Shown piece by piece: positions 10,048-19,280 of a stretch of 64,000 nucleotides of DNA. The notes below the pieces were generated by a model, which did not search any database, had not been told where the DNA came from, and saw only the letters and a list, made by a program, of their open reading frames with translations. Positions within the stretch are counted from its first letter, which is position 1. Every line of letters starts with the position of its first letter. The DNA comes from an uncultured Aquimarina sp. (GTDB lineage Bacteria > Bacteroidota > Bacteroidia > Flavobacteriales > Flavobacteriaceae). Where the stretch lies: contig NZ_CANLOZ010000006.1 in assembly GCF_947492965.1 (NCBI RefSeq), forward strand, positions 124,001 to 188,000, in the 5' to 3' direction. The position numbers and the translations under genes are program-made.

Positions 10048-10081
10048 AAAACTCCCTTAAGAAGCTTCTTAAGGGAGTTTT
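10048..10081. terminator. Bidirectional terminator (34-bp perfect palindrome)
   Basis: aaaactcccttaagaag|cttcttaagggagtttt between convergent genes. Confidence 0.8.
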
Positions 10082-10110
10082 ATTATTCGTTGTCGTAAAC
10101 AAAGAAACTC

Positions 10111-11547
10111 TTAGTTTCCTGAGATCTCAATGTTATCGATGTGATATCTTGTTGTTGGTCCAGGATCGGCTCCTGCATAACGGAACGCAATACGAACGTT
10201 ACCATCAATACAAGAGATATTAATAGGTCCGACACCTTCAAAATCTCCAAAACCTCCACTTGGTCCAGTAGGTATAGATGCATCTAATTGCGTCCACTCT
10301 GTAGTGGTTACATCCCCTGTAAAATTATCCGTAATAAATGCTGTAAGAATATTACCGTTATCAAAATTTGCTTGGATATCGAAAGACAGCTCTTCTGCAG
10401 AAGATGCTGTAAGATCAATTTGTGGTGTTACTAACCAAACTTCGAATGGACTTTCTCCAGAGTTAAATCCAGAGATTTGCGCGTATTGGTTACCGCTAAA
10501 ACTACCAACCACATAATCTAAACTTCCACCAGTAGTATTTACATTTAACCATCCTGCACCTTCTAAATCACTAATGCTTAATCCTGTAAAGTCTTCTTCG
10601 AAAACTACATTGGCACCACCACTAGTTCCGTCACACTCTAATACATTAGGATCACAACGGTTTTCATTATCGAATGCTAATCCTGTAACATCATTAAGCA
10701 CTAAATTAAAGGTGTCACCAAAGAAGTTTTTGGTTAAAACTCCTGCGAAACTTCCCTGTTGTGTTGGTAATGTTAATGATTTAAAATCAGCAAAAGTACT
10801 TGTGCTTAATACAGCGGTAGCACCCGTATCACAACTTTCTAAATTTCTTTCTCCATCAAACTCATCACTAGGTTCTCCAGCAAAGGTTAAAGGGTCATTT
10901 CCTAGTACATCATTTCGATTAAACTGTACATTGTTAATCTGTACGTATAAATTAGTTAAATCATCAGAAAACTCCTCAAACGTGATTTCTAAAGGTGTAA
11001 TTTCTGCAACCTCGGAAGATCTAAGAATTCTCTCTTCCTGTGAAAACGAAGGAATCTGATCTACCTCATCACCAGAAAGCACCCCAAGTGTTGCTACTCC
11101 ATTTTCTGTTCCAATTGATAACCCTTCTAAATCGATAAATACTTTACGTCCAAATTCATAACTTGTAAATAACGGATTTACATCAATCAAAACTCTTAAT
11201 CCAGCAGTAGGAGAGGATGGTGAGTTCTGAATTACAAATTCTTCAAAAAAGTTCCCTGCTTTATCACTAGACACAACATAACCTTCTAAATACTGGTTTG
11301 CTACTTCAAAAGTAACTTTAGCATCAGGACCATCATCATTTTGAGCTTGCGCTAAATCACCTAAAATACCACCAATTTGAACAAACGTACTGTTCTCTGG
11401 AAAATCAGGCTCCTCTATCACCAACGCAGGTGTTCTAAAATCATCGTCTTGTACACAAGCAGTAATAGTAACTGCTAAAACTAAAACGCTTATTAGTTTC
11501 TTTAAATTAATTGAATTCATTTTATAATATTTTTTTGTTGTGTTCAT
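10111..11547 (-). CDS. DUF5689 / choice-of-anchor J domain lipoprotein
   Basis: Lipobox VLAVTITAC; YEFGRKVFIDLEGLSIG...; C-terminal VVFEEDFTGLSISDLEGAGWLNVNTTGG...YHIDNIEISGN. Confidence 0.78.
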   Translation of the reverse strand: MNTTKKYYKMNSINLKKLISVLVLAVTITACVQDDDFRTPALVIEEPDFPENSTFVQIGGILGDLAQAQNDDGPDAKVTFEVANQYLEGYVVSSDKAGNFFEEFVIQNSPSSPTAGLRVLIDVNPLFTSYEFGRKVFIDLEGLSIGTENGVATLGVLSGDEVDQIPSFSQEERILRSSEVAEITPLEITFEEFSDDLTNLYVQINNVQFNRNDVLGNDPLTFAGEPSDEFDGERNLESCDTGATAVLSTSTFADFKSLTLPTQQGSFAGVLTKNFFGDTFNLVLNDVTGLAFDNENRCDPNVLECDGTSGGANVVFEEDFTGLSISDLEGAGWLNVNTTGGSLDYVVGSFSGNQYAQISGFNSGESPFEVWLVTPQIDLTASSAEELSFDIQANFDNGNILTAFITDNFTGDVTTTEWTQLDASIPTGPSGGFGDFEGVGPINISCIDGNVRIAFRYAGADPGPTTRYHIDNIEISGN

Positions 11548-11576
11548 TTATTAAAAATTTTTTCAAATTTTTATTT

Positions 11577-11603
11577 AGTTTCCTGCTTTCGCAGGAATGA
11601 CAA
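11577..11603. repeat. REP-like stem-loop element
   Basis: Stem ttcctgc-tttc-gcaggaa followed by tgac; minus strand reads GTCATTCCTGCGAAAGCAGGAAAC. Confidence 0.55.
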
Positions 11604-11614
11604 TCTATATGGAT

Positions 11615-11635
11615 ACTCCAACTCAATGTTGGAGT
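11615..11635 (-). terminator. Short stem-loop between TonB receptor and DUF5689 gene
   Basis: actccaac-tcaat-gttggagt. Confidence 0.35.
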
Positions 11636-11648
11636 GTGTTTTCTATAA

Positions 11649-14600
11649 TTAAAATCTTACATATACATTTAGGTAGTATGAAGTACCAAACCCATAGAAA
11701 TATCTTGGTCCAAAAACAGGTGTGTCGCGCTGAGCTTCTTCTAATGCTAATCTATAATTTGCGTTTCTAGCCTGTTCAAAACCACCAGTTCTATATTCTT
11801 TGTCAAATATGTTATTAATAGTAGCAAAGAACCCTATATAATAATCTTTTACTCTCCAAGACTTACCTCCTACCGCATTTACAAGAATATAGTCATCAAA
11901 TTGTTCTTGTCTTAATAATTCTCTTGCAATGTTTTCATCATAATCGTTAAACGGTAATCCATCTACATCTTGATTAAAGTTCGATGATCTTGCAAACGGA
12001 CTTACATCTATATATGCATTTGAAAAATAGTTTGCTGTTGCTCCAAACCACCAGAATTTAGGGTCTCGATACTCAAAACCAAACTGCGCTGCATTTTGTG
12101 GTCCTCCAGCGATACGATAATCTTCTAGAGAAGATTTTCCAAAGTAACGCACTCTGTCCAAATCTCCTGTAGTTTCTCCCAAGAAATCACTACTGGTACT
12201 TGCCACAAACAAATCAGGATCGTTAGCATATGTAAACTGTCCTATCGCAGCAGCTCCTTTTAATTTAATCGTAGGAGTAATTTGATATTCAATACCTAAT
12301 TCAGCACCTATATGTTGCTTATCTACACCTGTAAGAATCTCCTGAACAAAACCAACATCAGATCCAGAGATAGCTTGCGTAAAGAAGAAAGATAATTCTG
12401 TCGCATCTTGTATCTTCGTATAATACCCTGTTAATCTTGCCTTTAACTTTGGTGTTCTTAAGATATAACTTGCATCAAAAGATTGAACTTTTTCACTTTC
12501 CTGACTTCCAGAAATTGTAGGTTCAGCCTCTATCAACTGAGCAATAGTTCTATTGTTTTGTCTAGAATTTGCAAAAGAGTTACGAATCGTTGGAGCTTTT
12601 GTAAAATATGTTCCATTAATATCAATAAGGTTACGACCATTGATTTTATAAGTAAAACCTCCTTTTGCACCATAATTCGTAAACTCTAACTTATCACTCT
12701 TACCAAAAGATCCTAAACGTCCTTCACCAGGAAAATATCCATTTTCAAATAATCCGTTTCTTTGGTAAGTCGTTTGAGAAACATTACCTCCCAAAAAGAA
12801 GTCTACTCTATTAAATTTAAACTGTGCTTGTGCAAAACCACTAACTACATCAGCATCTATTTCGTAATTATAGTCATATCGATCACCTACTCCAACAACT
12901 CTGTTACGATTTCGTAAATCACTTTGCGCTCGATCAGCTAATTGTTCTGGATTAAGTCTATTTTCTGGAGCTACATCATTATCTTGTTGAGCTCCAAACA
13001 AATCGACATCTAAAAAACCTCTTCCGCCTAATAAATCAGTTACTTCTGCAAAGTTCTCACTTTTTAAGGTTCTATAGTTTACAGCAGCATTTAATGTAAT
13101 ATTATCTGTCAATTGGCTATTTAATATCGAATTAAAAGTCCATTGCGTATCATCTATTCTATCTTCATATAATATGTAGGTAGAATTAACACCTCTTTGG
13201 GCATTTAATTGATTCGCTTGTATTAGCTGATTCCAGTTCAACTGCCCGTTTCTTACAAATTCTTGTTGTGCTAAGAATGCATTTTGAAAATCTAATGGTG
13301 TAGGGTTTGGATCATCTAAAAAAGAACTTGGTAAATAACTAGGATGAATTGGATTAGTATCTCTACTGGCTCCACCACCAGAGTAAGTATCTACTCCGTT
13401 AAAAGTAACTAATTCTGTACCTCCGTTATCAATTCGACTATTTCCTATCTTACCTGTTTGATACCCTATATTGGTATTTAACGTTGTTTTATCGCTGATA
13501 TTCCAAAAGTGATTTAACATGAAAACGGGTTCTTCTATTTCTCGAACTCTTGAGTTTTTCTTTTCACCATCAAAATATCCCCAGTTTGGATTATACTGTC
13601 TTCCTTTTAGCCTAAAAACTTCTTCGGTAATTGCAGTCGATCTACCTCTTCTGTTTGGTGTATAAAAACTAGTTACATTAATGCTGTGTTGGTCATTAAT
13701 TTTTTTCTCTACGGCTGCAAAGATAGAATTAGCATCATATAAGGTTCCTTCGATATATCCCTCGTTACCCATTCTTCTAGCCAGAGAAATGGTATATGCC
13801 CAACCATTACTCATTAATCCGGAACTATAGCTACCCATTACTCTACCGGTATAACTTCTATTAGAAGCTGCATAAGATAATCGACCTCCTTGTCTGTATT
13901 GAGAAGCTCTCATAATAATATTAGTCGATCCTGCCAGATCACCGAAAGTATAATCATTGGCAGAAATTCCCATGGAGAATTCCTGATTACGCTGAACATC
14001 ATTTAGTCCACCCCAGTTACTCCACTGTGGTCTTCCATCGTTCAATTTATTCATTTCAATTCCATTGATCAATACCTTGGCATTTTCGTTACCAAGACCT
14101 CTTGGGCGGAAAAATGTAGCGCTAAAATCAAACGCTGCCGCACTAAGGAATACATCTCTTGATGCTTGTAATAATCCCGATACATTAGCAGATGCATCGT
14201 CATCACCATCATCTAATTCGTTATCCGTAAGGCTTATCGTACCTATTTGGATTTGTTCCTGATTTACATCATAATTTAGATCTATCGTTTTTAGATCTAA
14301 CACACTTCCTTCATTAATAATTATAGGAAAACGCTTAGTGATATATCCATCTTTGGATATAACTGCTATTTGTTCTCCTAATGGTAGTTGTACGCCTCCA
14401 AAATCAAACTCCCCTAGATTATTAGTCGTTGCAGAAAGCAAAGTTCCTTCAATTGTAATAAGTACTTGAGTTAGATTTTCATTGGTAGATGCGTCAACAA
14501 TTTTACCCTTTAATCCTGTTTGCTGAGCATTAGTCATAGCAACAGAACTTAAAAAAATCATTAAAAAGAAAAGATTCTTTTTGAGTTGTGACACTTTCAT
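11649..14600 (-). CDS. TonB-dependent receptor with carboxypeptidase-regulatory-like N-terminal domain
   Basis: Signal peptide; GLKGKIVDASTNENLTQVLITIEGT; plug LLQASRDVFLSAAAFDFSATFFRPRGLGNENAKVLINGIEMNKLNDGRPQWSNWGGLND; C-terminal aromatic YYLNVYVRF. Confidence 0.93.
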   Translation of the reverse strand: MKVSQLKKNLFFLMIFLSSVAMTNAQQTGLKGKIVDASTNENLTQVLITIEGTLLSATTNNLGEFDFGGVQLPLGEQIAVISKDGYITKRFPIIINEGSVLDLKTIDLNYDVNQEQIQIGTISLTDNELDDGDDDASANVSGLLQASRDVFLSAAAFDFSATFFRPRGLGNENAKVLINGIEMNKLNDGRPQWSNWGGLNDVQRNQEFSMGISANDYTFGDLAGSTNIIMRASQYRQGGRLSYAASNRSYTGRVMGSYSSGLMSNGWAYTISLARRMGNEGYIEGTLYDANSIFAAVEKKINDQHSINVTSFYTPNRRGRSTAITEEVFRLKGRQYNPNWGYFDGEKKNSRVREIEEPVFMLNHFWNISDKTTLNTNIGYQTGKIGNSRIDNGGTELVTFNGVDTYSGGGASRDTNPIHPSYLPSSFLDDPNPTPLDFQNAFLAQQEFVRNGQLNWNQLIQANQLNAQRGVNSTYILYEDRIDDTQWTFNSILNSQLTDNITLNAAVNYRTLKSENFAEVTDLLGGRGFLDVDLFGAQQDNDVAPENRLNPEQLADRAQSDLRNRNRVVGVGDRYDYNYEIDADVVSGFAQAQFKFNRVDFFLGGNVSQTTYQRNGLFENGYFPGEGRLGSFGKSDKLEFTNYGAKGGFTYKINGRNLIDINGTYFTKAPTIRNSFANSRQNNRTIAQLIEAEPTISGSQESEKVQSFDASYILRTPKLKARLTGYYTKIQDATELSFFFTQAISGSDVGFVQEILTGVDKQHIGAELGIEYQITPTIKLKGAAAIGQFTYANDPDLFVASTSSDFLGETTGDLDRVRYFGKSSLEDYRIAGGPQNAAQFGFEYRDPKFWWFGATANYFSNAYIDVSPFARSSNFNQDVDGLPFNDYDENIARELLRQEQFDDYILVNAVGGKSWRVKDYYIGFFATINNIFDKEYRTGGFEQARNANYRLALEEAQRDTPVFGPRYFYGFGTSYYLNVYVRF

Positions 14601-14726
14601 TCAATAATTGTTTTAGTTAAAAAATTAACATTTCTGCCGCGCAAAAGTACATGTTTTAAATAGAAAAGCTAATTTTGGCTCAAATTTTGGAATGTATTTT
14701 ACAATAAGTTAATAATCAATTACATA

Positions 14727-15782
14727 ATGAACGCAAAATATTTATTCATTTTTGCTTTTGTGCTTAGTCCTTTGTTTACTGTTCTTTCTCAAGAAAAGAA
14801 AACATATAAAGTTAATACAATTGCATTTTATAATGTGGAAAATCTTTTTGATACTCTGGATGATCCTATTACGTATGATGATGATCGTACTCCGAATGGA
14901 AAAGATCATTGGACAGAAGAAATTTATAAGGACAAGCTAAAAAATATGGCCAAGGTCATTTCTGAAATAGGTGCTGACGTAACAAAAAACGCTCCCGCCA
15001 TCTTAGGAGTTGCTGAAATTGAAAATAGAAAAGTTTTGGAAGATCTTGCAAATGAACCCGTTCTTCTACCAAAAGACTATGGAATTGTGCAGTTTGATTC
15101 ACCTGATCGAAGAGGTATTGATGTGGCACTATTATATCAGAAATCTCTATTTAGACCAGTGAATACTAGTGTGCATGAATTGCTTATTTATAGTAATAAT
15201 GACGCCAAAAAGCGAGTGTATACCAGAGATCAATTACTGGTAAGCGGATATTTAGACGGTGATTTAATACATGTCATTGTGAATCACTGGCCTTCTAGAA
15301 GTGGTGGAGAAGCACGAAGTCGATATAAAAGAGAGGAGGCTGCCGCTTTAAACAAAAAGATTATTGACTCCTTATTTGATATTGATCCCTACGCCAAAAT
15401 AATTACAATGGGCGACCTGAATGATGATCCAGATAATGATAGTGTGAAAAAAGTATTAGGTGCAAAATCTGAGAAAAAGGACGTAAAACTAAAAGGCTTA
15501 TATAATCCGATGTATAATATGTCTAAAAAAGGAATTGGATCACTTGCCTGGAGAGATAGTTGGAACCTTTTTGATCAAATTATTGTTTCTAAGGGACTGT
15601 TAGATAAAGACTACAGCTCTTACAGATATTATAAAGCAGGAGTTTTTAATAAAAACTATCTTGCCAATCCAAGAGGAAGATATAAAGGTTATCCGTACCG
15701 AAGTTTTGCAAATGGAGCTTATACAGGAGGATATAGTGATCACTTCCCGGTTTATGTATATCTTATAAAAGAAAATAATTAA
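14727..15782 (+). CDS. Secreted endonuclease/exonuclease/phosphatase family protein
   Basis: Signal peptide ...LSPLFTVLSQ; IAFYNVENLFDTLDDP...VNHWPSRSGG...ITMGDLNDDPDN...GGYSDHFPVYVYL. Confidence 0.92.
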   Translation: MNAKYLFIFAFVLSPLFTVLSQEKKTYKVNTIAFYNVENLFDTLDDPITYDDDRTPNGKDHWTEEIYKDKLKNMAKVISEIGADVTKNAPAILGVAEIENRKVLEDLANEPVLLPKDYGIVQFDSPDRRGIDVALLYQKSLFRPVNTSVHELLIYSNNDAKKRVYTRDQLLVSGYLDGDLIHVIVNHWPSRSGGEARSRYKREEAAALNKKIIDSLFDIDPYAKIITMGDLNDDPDNDSVKKVLGAKSEKKDVKLKGLYNPMYNMSKKGIGSLAWRDSWNLFDQIIVSKGLLDKDYSSYRYYKAGVFNKNYLANPRGRYKGYPYRSFANGAYTGGYSDHFPVYVYLIKENN

Positions 15783-15806
15783 TGGATAAGAAAAGTAGAG
15801 GTATAA

Positions 15807-15832
15807 AAAAAGGAGGCAATTGCCTCCTTTTT
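15807..15832. terminator. Bidirectional terminator
   Basis: aaaaaggaggcaattgcctccttttt perfect palindrome between convergent genes. Confidence 0.85.
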
Positions 15833-15853
15833 CATTAATGTCATATATAGATT

Positions 15854-16141
15854 TTAGTTTCCTTGACCTGCTGTTGAACAATCTTCAGGTAAAGCATCTC
15901 TTTGTGCTGCATAAGCATCAGCAGTACCACAATCACTAGATCTAAAAGAATCAATTGCGTCTTTTAACGCACTACAAGTTGCTGGAGTTTCTTCTGCCTG
16001 CCAATCAGCAAATGCTGAATCTACGTCAGCTCTAAGTTCCTCTACTACAGCATCACAAACGAAATCAACAACATCGTCCTCACCACAAGAAGTGAATCCT
16101 AAAGCCATACCGAAAACGGCAACAAACATAAGTTTTTTCAT
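15854..16141 (-). CDS. Small Cys-containing putative lipoprotein
   Basis: MKKLMFVAVFGMALGFTSC lipobox; 95 aa, several Cys residues. Confidence 0.7.
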   Translation of the reverse strand: MKKLMFVAVFGMALGFTSCGEDDVVDFVCDAVVEELRADVDSAFADWQAEETPATCSALKDAIDSFRSSDCGTADAYAAQRDALPEDCSTAGQGN

Positions 16142-16237
16142 AATTTGGGTTTTAAAATTTAAATGTGAGCGAATATAGAGTAATATTTTATAATTAACAA
16201 AATATTTTGTTAATTATGAGTATTTTATCGAATTTTC

Positions 16238-18088
16238 CTACTTTTTATCGATTAGACCAACTTCTTCTACATCTATTGGTTTTCCAATATAAACTAAGAA
16301 GCTACCCTCATCGATTTGTTCCATTTTTTCGCTATAGGCTGAAATAATTCTTATAGAATTATTTGGTCCTTTAATAAAGAGAGGGATAATATCTTCATCT
16401 TCTTTAGTCAATTCAATTAATGAATCGTATTCCGCTCCATCATTAATTTTAATCTCCTGAATACTTGGATACTTTTCTGCTAGATTCATTAAAGTGTTGT
16501 AATCATCTGTATGTGAAAATAAACCCTCATCCGGATTATTATCAGGATCATTCATTTCTTCAGAACTTACTAGTCTAAATGATCCATTTTCGCCAAACTG
16601 ATCTTTAAATTGTTGAATGGCAAACTTATTGATATCACTGTTACCAGTAAGCGCCATTAAAAATCCAATATCATTTAATTCTATATTGTTTTTTAATTGA
16701 TCATTATAAATACTTCCTTCTAGCGCTTCTAAACCAAGGCTCTTAGCTTTCTTTATATTCTCTCTGTTACTATCTACTAATACAACATGGCGTTGATTCT
16801 TTTTTAAATATGAAGCAATCAAACGAGAAACCTTAGATGCTCCTATGATGAGTATACCTTCTGATTTCGTTAAAAACACACCTACCACTTTGGCAAATAA
16901 TCTTGCAGTAGTAGCATTTAAAAGAACGGTTCCTAAAACGATCATAAAGACCAAAGGAGTAATATACTCCGCTTCTGGAATACCATTTTTAGCTAATTTC
17001 AAGCCAAATAACGATGCAATACCAGCAGCAACTATCCCTCGAGGACCTACCCAACTAATAAATAATTTCTCGTTTGTTTTTAATCCCGAGTTCATCGAAC
17101 TCAGAAAAACACCCAAAGGTCTTACAATAAAAACAACAGCGGCAAAAAGTAAAATAGCATCCCAGTTATATATTAATTGTAATTCTTCAATATTGATATT
17201 TGCAGAAAGAAGAATAAATAAGATCGAAATCAATAATACACTTAATGATTCTTTGAAATATAACAATTCATCAAAATTAGGAAGATTCATATTTCCTAAA
17301 ACCATACCCATTACTACCACAGATAATAAACCAGACTCATGAGCAAATACATCCGATAATACAAACACCCCAAGAACCACAGCAAGAGTAAAAACATTTA
17401 ATAGATAATGTGGAATTATTTTTCTTTTGATTCCAAAAGCTAAAGCATACGCAAATGTGAAACCGAATGTGAAACCAAACAAAACAATCTTACCAAATTC
17501 TATAAACGCCTTTTTGGTAAAAGCTTCTCCCTCACCTACACTAATAAATTCAAAAACTAATACCGCAACTAAAGCACCTATCGGATCAATTAAAATACCT
17601 TCCCATTTCAGAACTGCAGAAATATCTTTTTTGAGAGGTATATTTCTTAGAATAGGAGTAATTACTGTTGGACCCGTAACAATAATTAGAGATGAGAATA
17701 AAAAGGAAATTGGCCAACTAAGATCAAAAATATAGTGCGCCGCAAATCCTGCTCCAAAAAATGTTACCACCACAGCAACAGTAATAAGCTTCAGGATTAC
17801 TGGCCCCACATTAAGAATTTCATCTCTTCTAAGCGTTAATCCTCCTTCAAAAAGAATAATACTAATTGCTAAGGATACAAAATAAAATAAACTCTCTCCA
17901 GGAAAAAGTCCTTCGGTTCCATTATAAATAGGCTGTATCAGTTTTGTGCCGTCTTCAGTATATAATGTTGCAATAGGACCTACTAAGAGGCCAATAAGGA
18001 TAAGAGGTAATATTGCAGGAATTTTAAATTTCCAAGCAACCCATTGTGCCAAAATTCCTAAAATAATAATACCGGCTAATTCAACCAT
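16238..18088 (-). CDS. Cation:proton antiporter (CPA1-like) with C-terminal TrkA-N-like NAD-binding region
   Basis: Multiple TM segments; IILFEGGLTLRRDEI, GPTVITPILR, SWVGPRGIVAAGIASLFG; GILIIGASKVSRLIASYLKKNQRHVVLVDSNREN. Start MVELAGII preferred over the longer ORF start (18187). Confidence 0.9.
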   Translation of the reverse strand: MVELAGIIILGILAQWVAWKFKIPAILPLILIGLLVGPIATLYTEDGTKLIQPIYNGTEGLFPGESLFYFVSLAISIILFEGGLTLRRDEILNVGPVILKLITVAVVVTFFGAGFAAHYIFDLSWPISFLFSSLIIVTGPTVITPILRNIPLKKDISAVLKWEGILIDPIGALVAVLVFEFISVGEGEAFTKKAFIEFGKIVLFGFTFGFTFAYALAFGIKRKIIPHYLLNVFTLAVVLGVFVLSDVFAHESGLLSVVVMGMVLGNMNLPNFDELLYFKESLSVLLISILFILLSANINIEELQLIYNWDAILLFAAVVFIVRPLGVFLSSMNSGLKTNEKLFISWVGPRGIVAAGIASLFGLKLAKNGIPEAEYITPLVFMIVLGTVLLNATTARLFAKVVGVFLTKSEGILIIGASKVSRLIASYLKKNQRHVVLVDSNRENIKKAKSLGLEALEGSIYNDQLKNNIELNDIGFLMALTGNSDINKFAIQQFKDQFGENGSFRLVSSEEMNDPDNNPDEGLFSHTDDYNTLMNLAEKYPSIQEIKINDGAEYDSLIELTKEDEDIIPLFIKGPNNSIRIISAYSEKMEQIDEGSFLVYIGKPIDVEEVGLIDKK

Positions 18089-18412
18089 GTTGCATTTATA
18101 AGTGTTACGATTAGCAAAATATGAGATTTTTTTTAGAAATTCATAGCGCAAATCAAATTTATGATCACTTAAAAGGTTTCCTAACATTTTTTACAAATAA
18201 CAACTTTAGTGATCTGATGGATTACTTTCGCAAAAAACGTATATAAATAAGGACCTATTTTATGATTATTGCAGTAAAACCTAGAAAGATTGTTAAAAAG
18301 TCGAAAAATTAAATACTGATCCTTAACATTTTTTCTATTTTGCAAAAATTTTGAACCCACTTTAGAATATATAATGAGTGAATTTGATTTCTAAAATTAA
18401 TCATATCAATAG

Positions 18413-19273
18413 ATGAAATTACACGCTGTAAAAGCAGGAAACTTTAAACTAGATGGTGGAGCAATGTTTGGTGTTGTTCCAAAAGTTTTATGGAATAAAA
18501 CGAATCCTGCTGATGCAAACAATCTAATAGATATTGCCGCCAGATGTCTCTTAATAGAAGAAGGAAATCGATTAATTCTTATTGATTCTGGTATGGGAGA
18601 CAAACAATCTGATAAATTTTTTGGTTATTACTCCTTGTGGGGAGATGATAATTTAGATAAATCTTTGAAAGAAAAGGGATTCCATAGAGACGATATTACC
18701 GATGTATTTATTACCCATTTACACTTCGACCATTGTGGAGGTGTCGTAACATGGAATAAAGATAAAACGGGTTACGAAATGGCATTTAAAAATGCAAAAG
18801 TATGGAGTAATGAAAATCACTGGAAATGGGCCACCGAACCTAATGCTCGAGAAAAAGCATCTTTTCTATCAGAAAACATATTACCAATTCAGGAAAGCGG
18901 TCATCTTAATTTCATTTCTAGAACAGGAGAAGCCTTCCAAAGACAAACTGAATTAGGTTTTGGCGTGCTATTTGCTGATGGTCATACAGAAAAACAAATG
19001 ATTCCACATATAACCTATAAAGATCAAACCATTGTGTTTATGGCGGATCTTTTGCCAACTGCGGGTCACATACCTTTACCGTATGTAATGGGATATGATA
19101 CCAGACCGCTATTAACATTGCCTGAGAAAAAACTATTTTTGGAAAATGCAGCTAAAAATAATTGGTATTTGTTTATGGAACATGATGCTCATAACGAAAT
19201 AATAACTGTACAGGAAACCGAAAAAGGTGTACGATATAAAGAAACATTTACTTGTAATGAAATATTTAATTAA
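18413..19273 (+). CDS. MBL-fold metallo-hydrolase
   Basis: THLHFDHCGG, ADGHTEKQM, MADLLPTAGH zinc-ligand motifs. Confidence 0.92.
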   Translation: MKLHAVKAGNFKLDGGAMFGVVPKVLWNKTNPADANNLIDIAARCLLIEEGNRLILIDSGMGDKQSDKFFGYYSLWGDDNLDKSLKEKGFHRDDITDVFITHLHFDHCGGVVTWNKDKTGYEMAFKNAKVWSNENHWKWATEPNAREKASFLSENILPIQESGHLNFISRTGEAFQRQTELGFGVLFADGHTEKQMIPHITYKDQTIVFMADLLPTAGHIPLPYVMGYDTRPLLTLPEKKLFLENAAKNNWYLFMEHDAHNEIITVQETEKGVRYKETFTCNEIFN

Positions 19274-19280
19274 AAATGCT

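Noticed and set aside
10014-10283. Small ORFs around the 10.05 kb palindrome
   Set aside because: They span the bidirectional terminator and the end of the DUF5689 gene.
10574-11059. 161-aa + strand ORF opposite the DUF5689 gene
   Set aside because: Low-complexity Ser/Pro/Leu antisense frame, no start context or domain.
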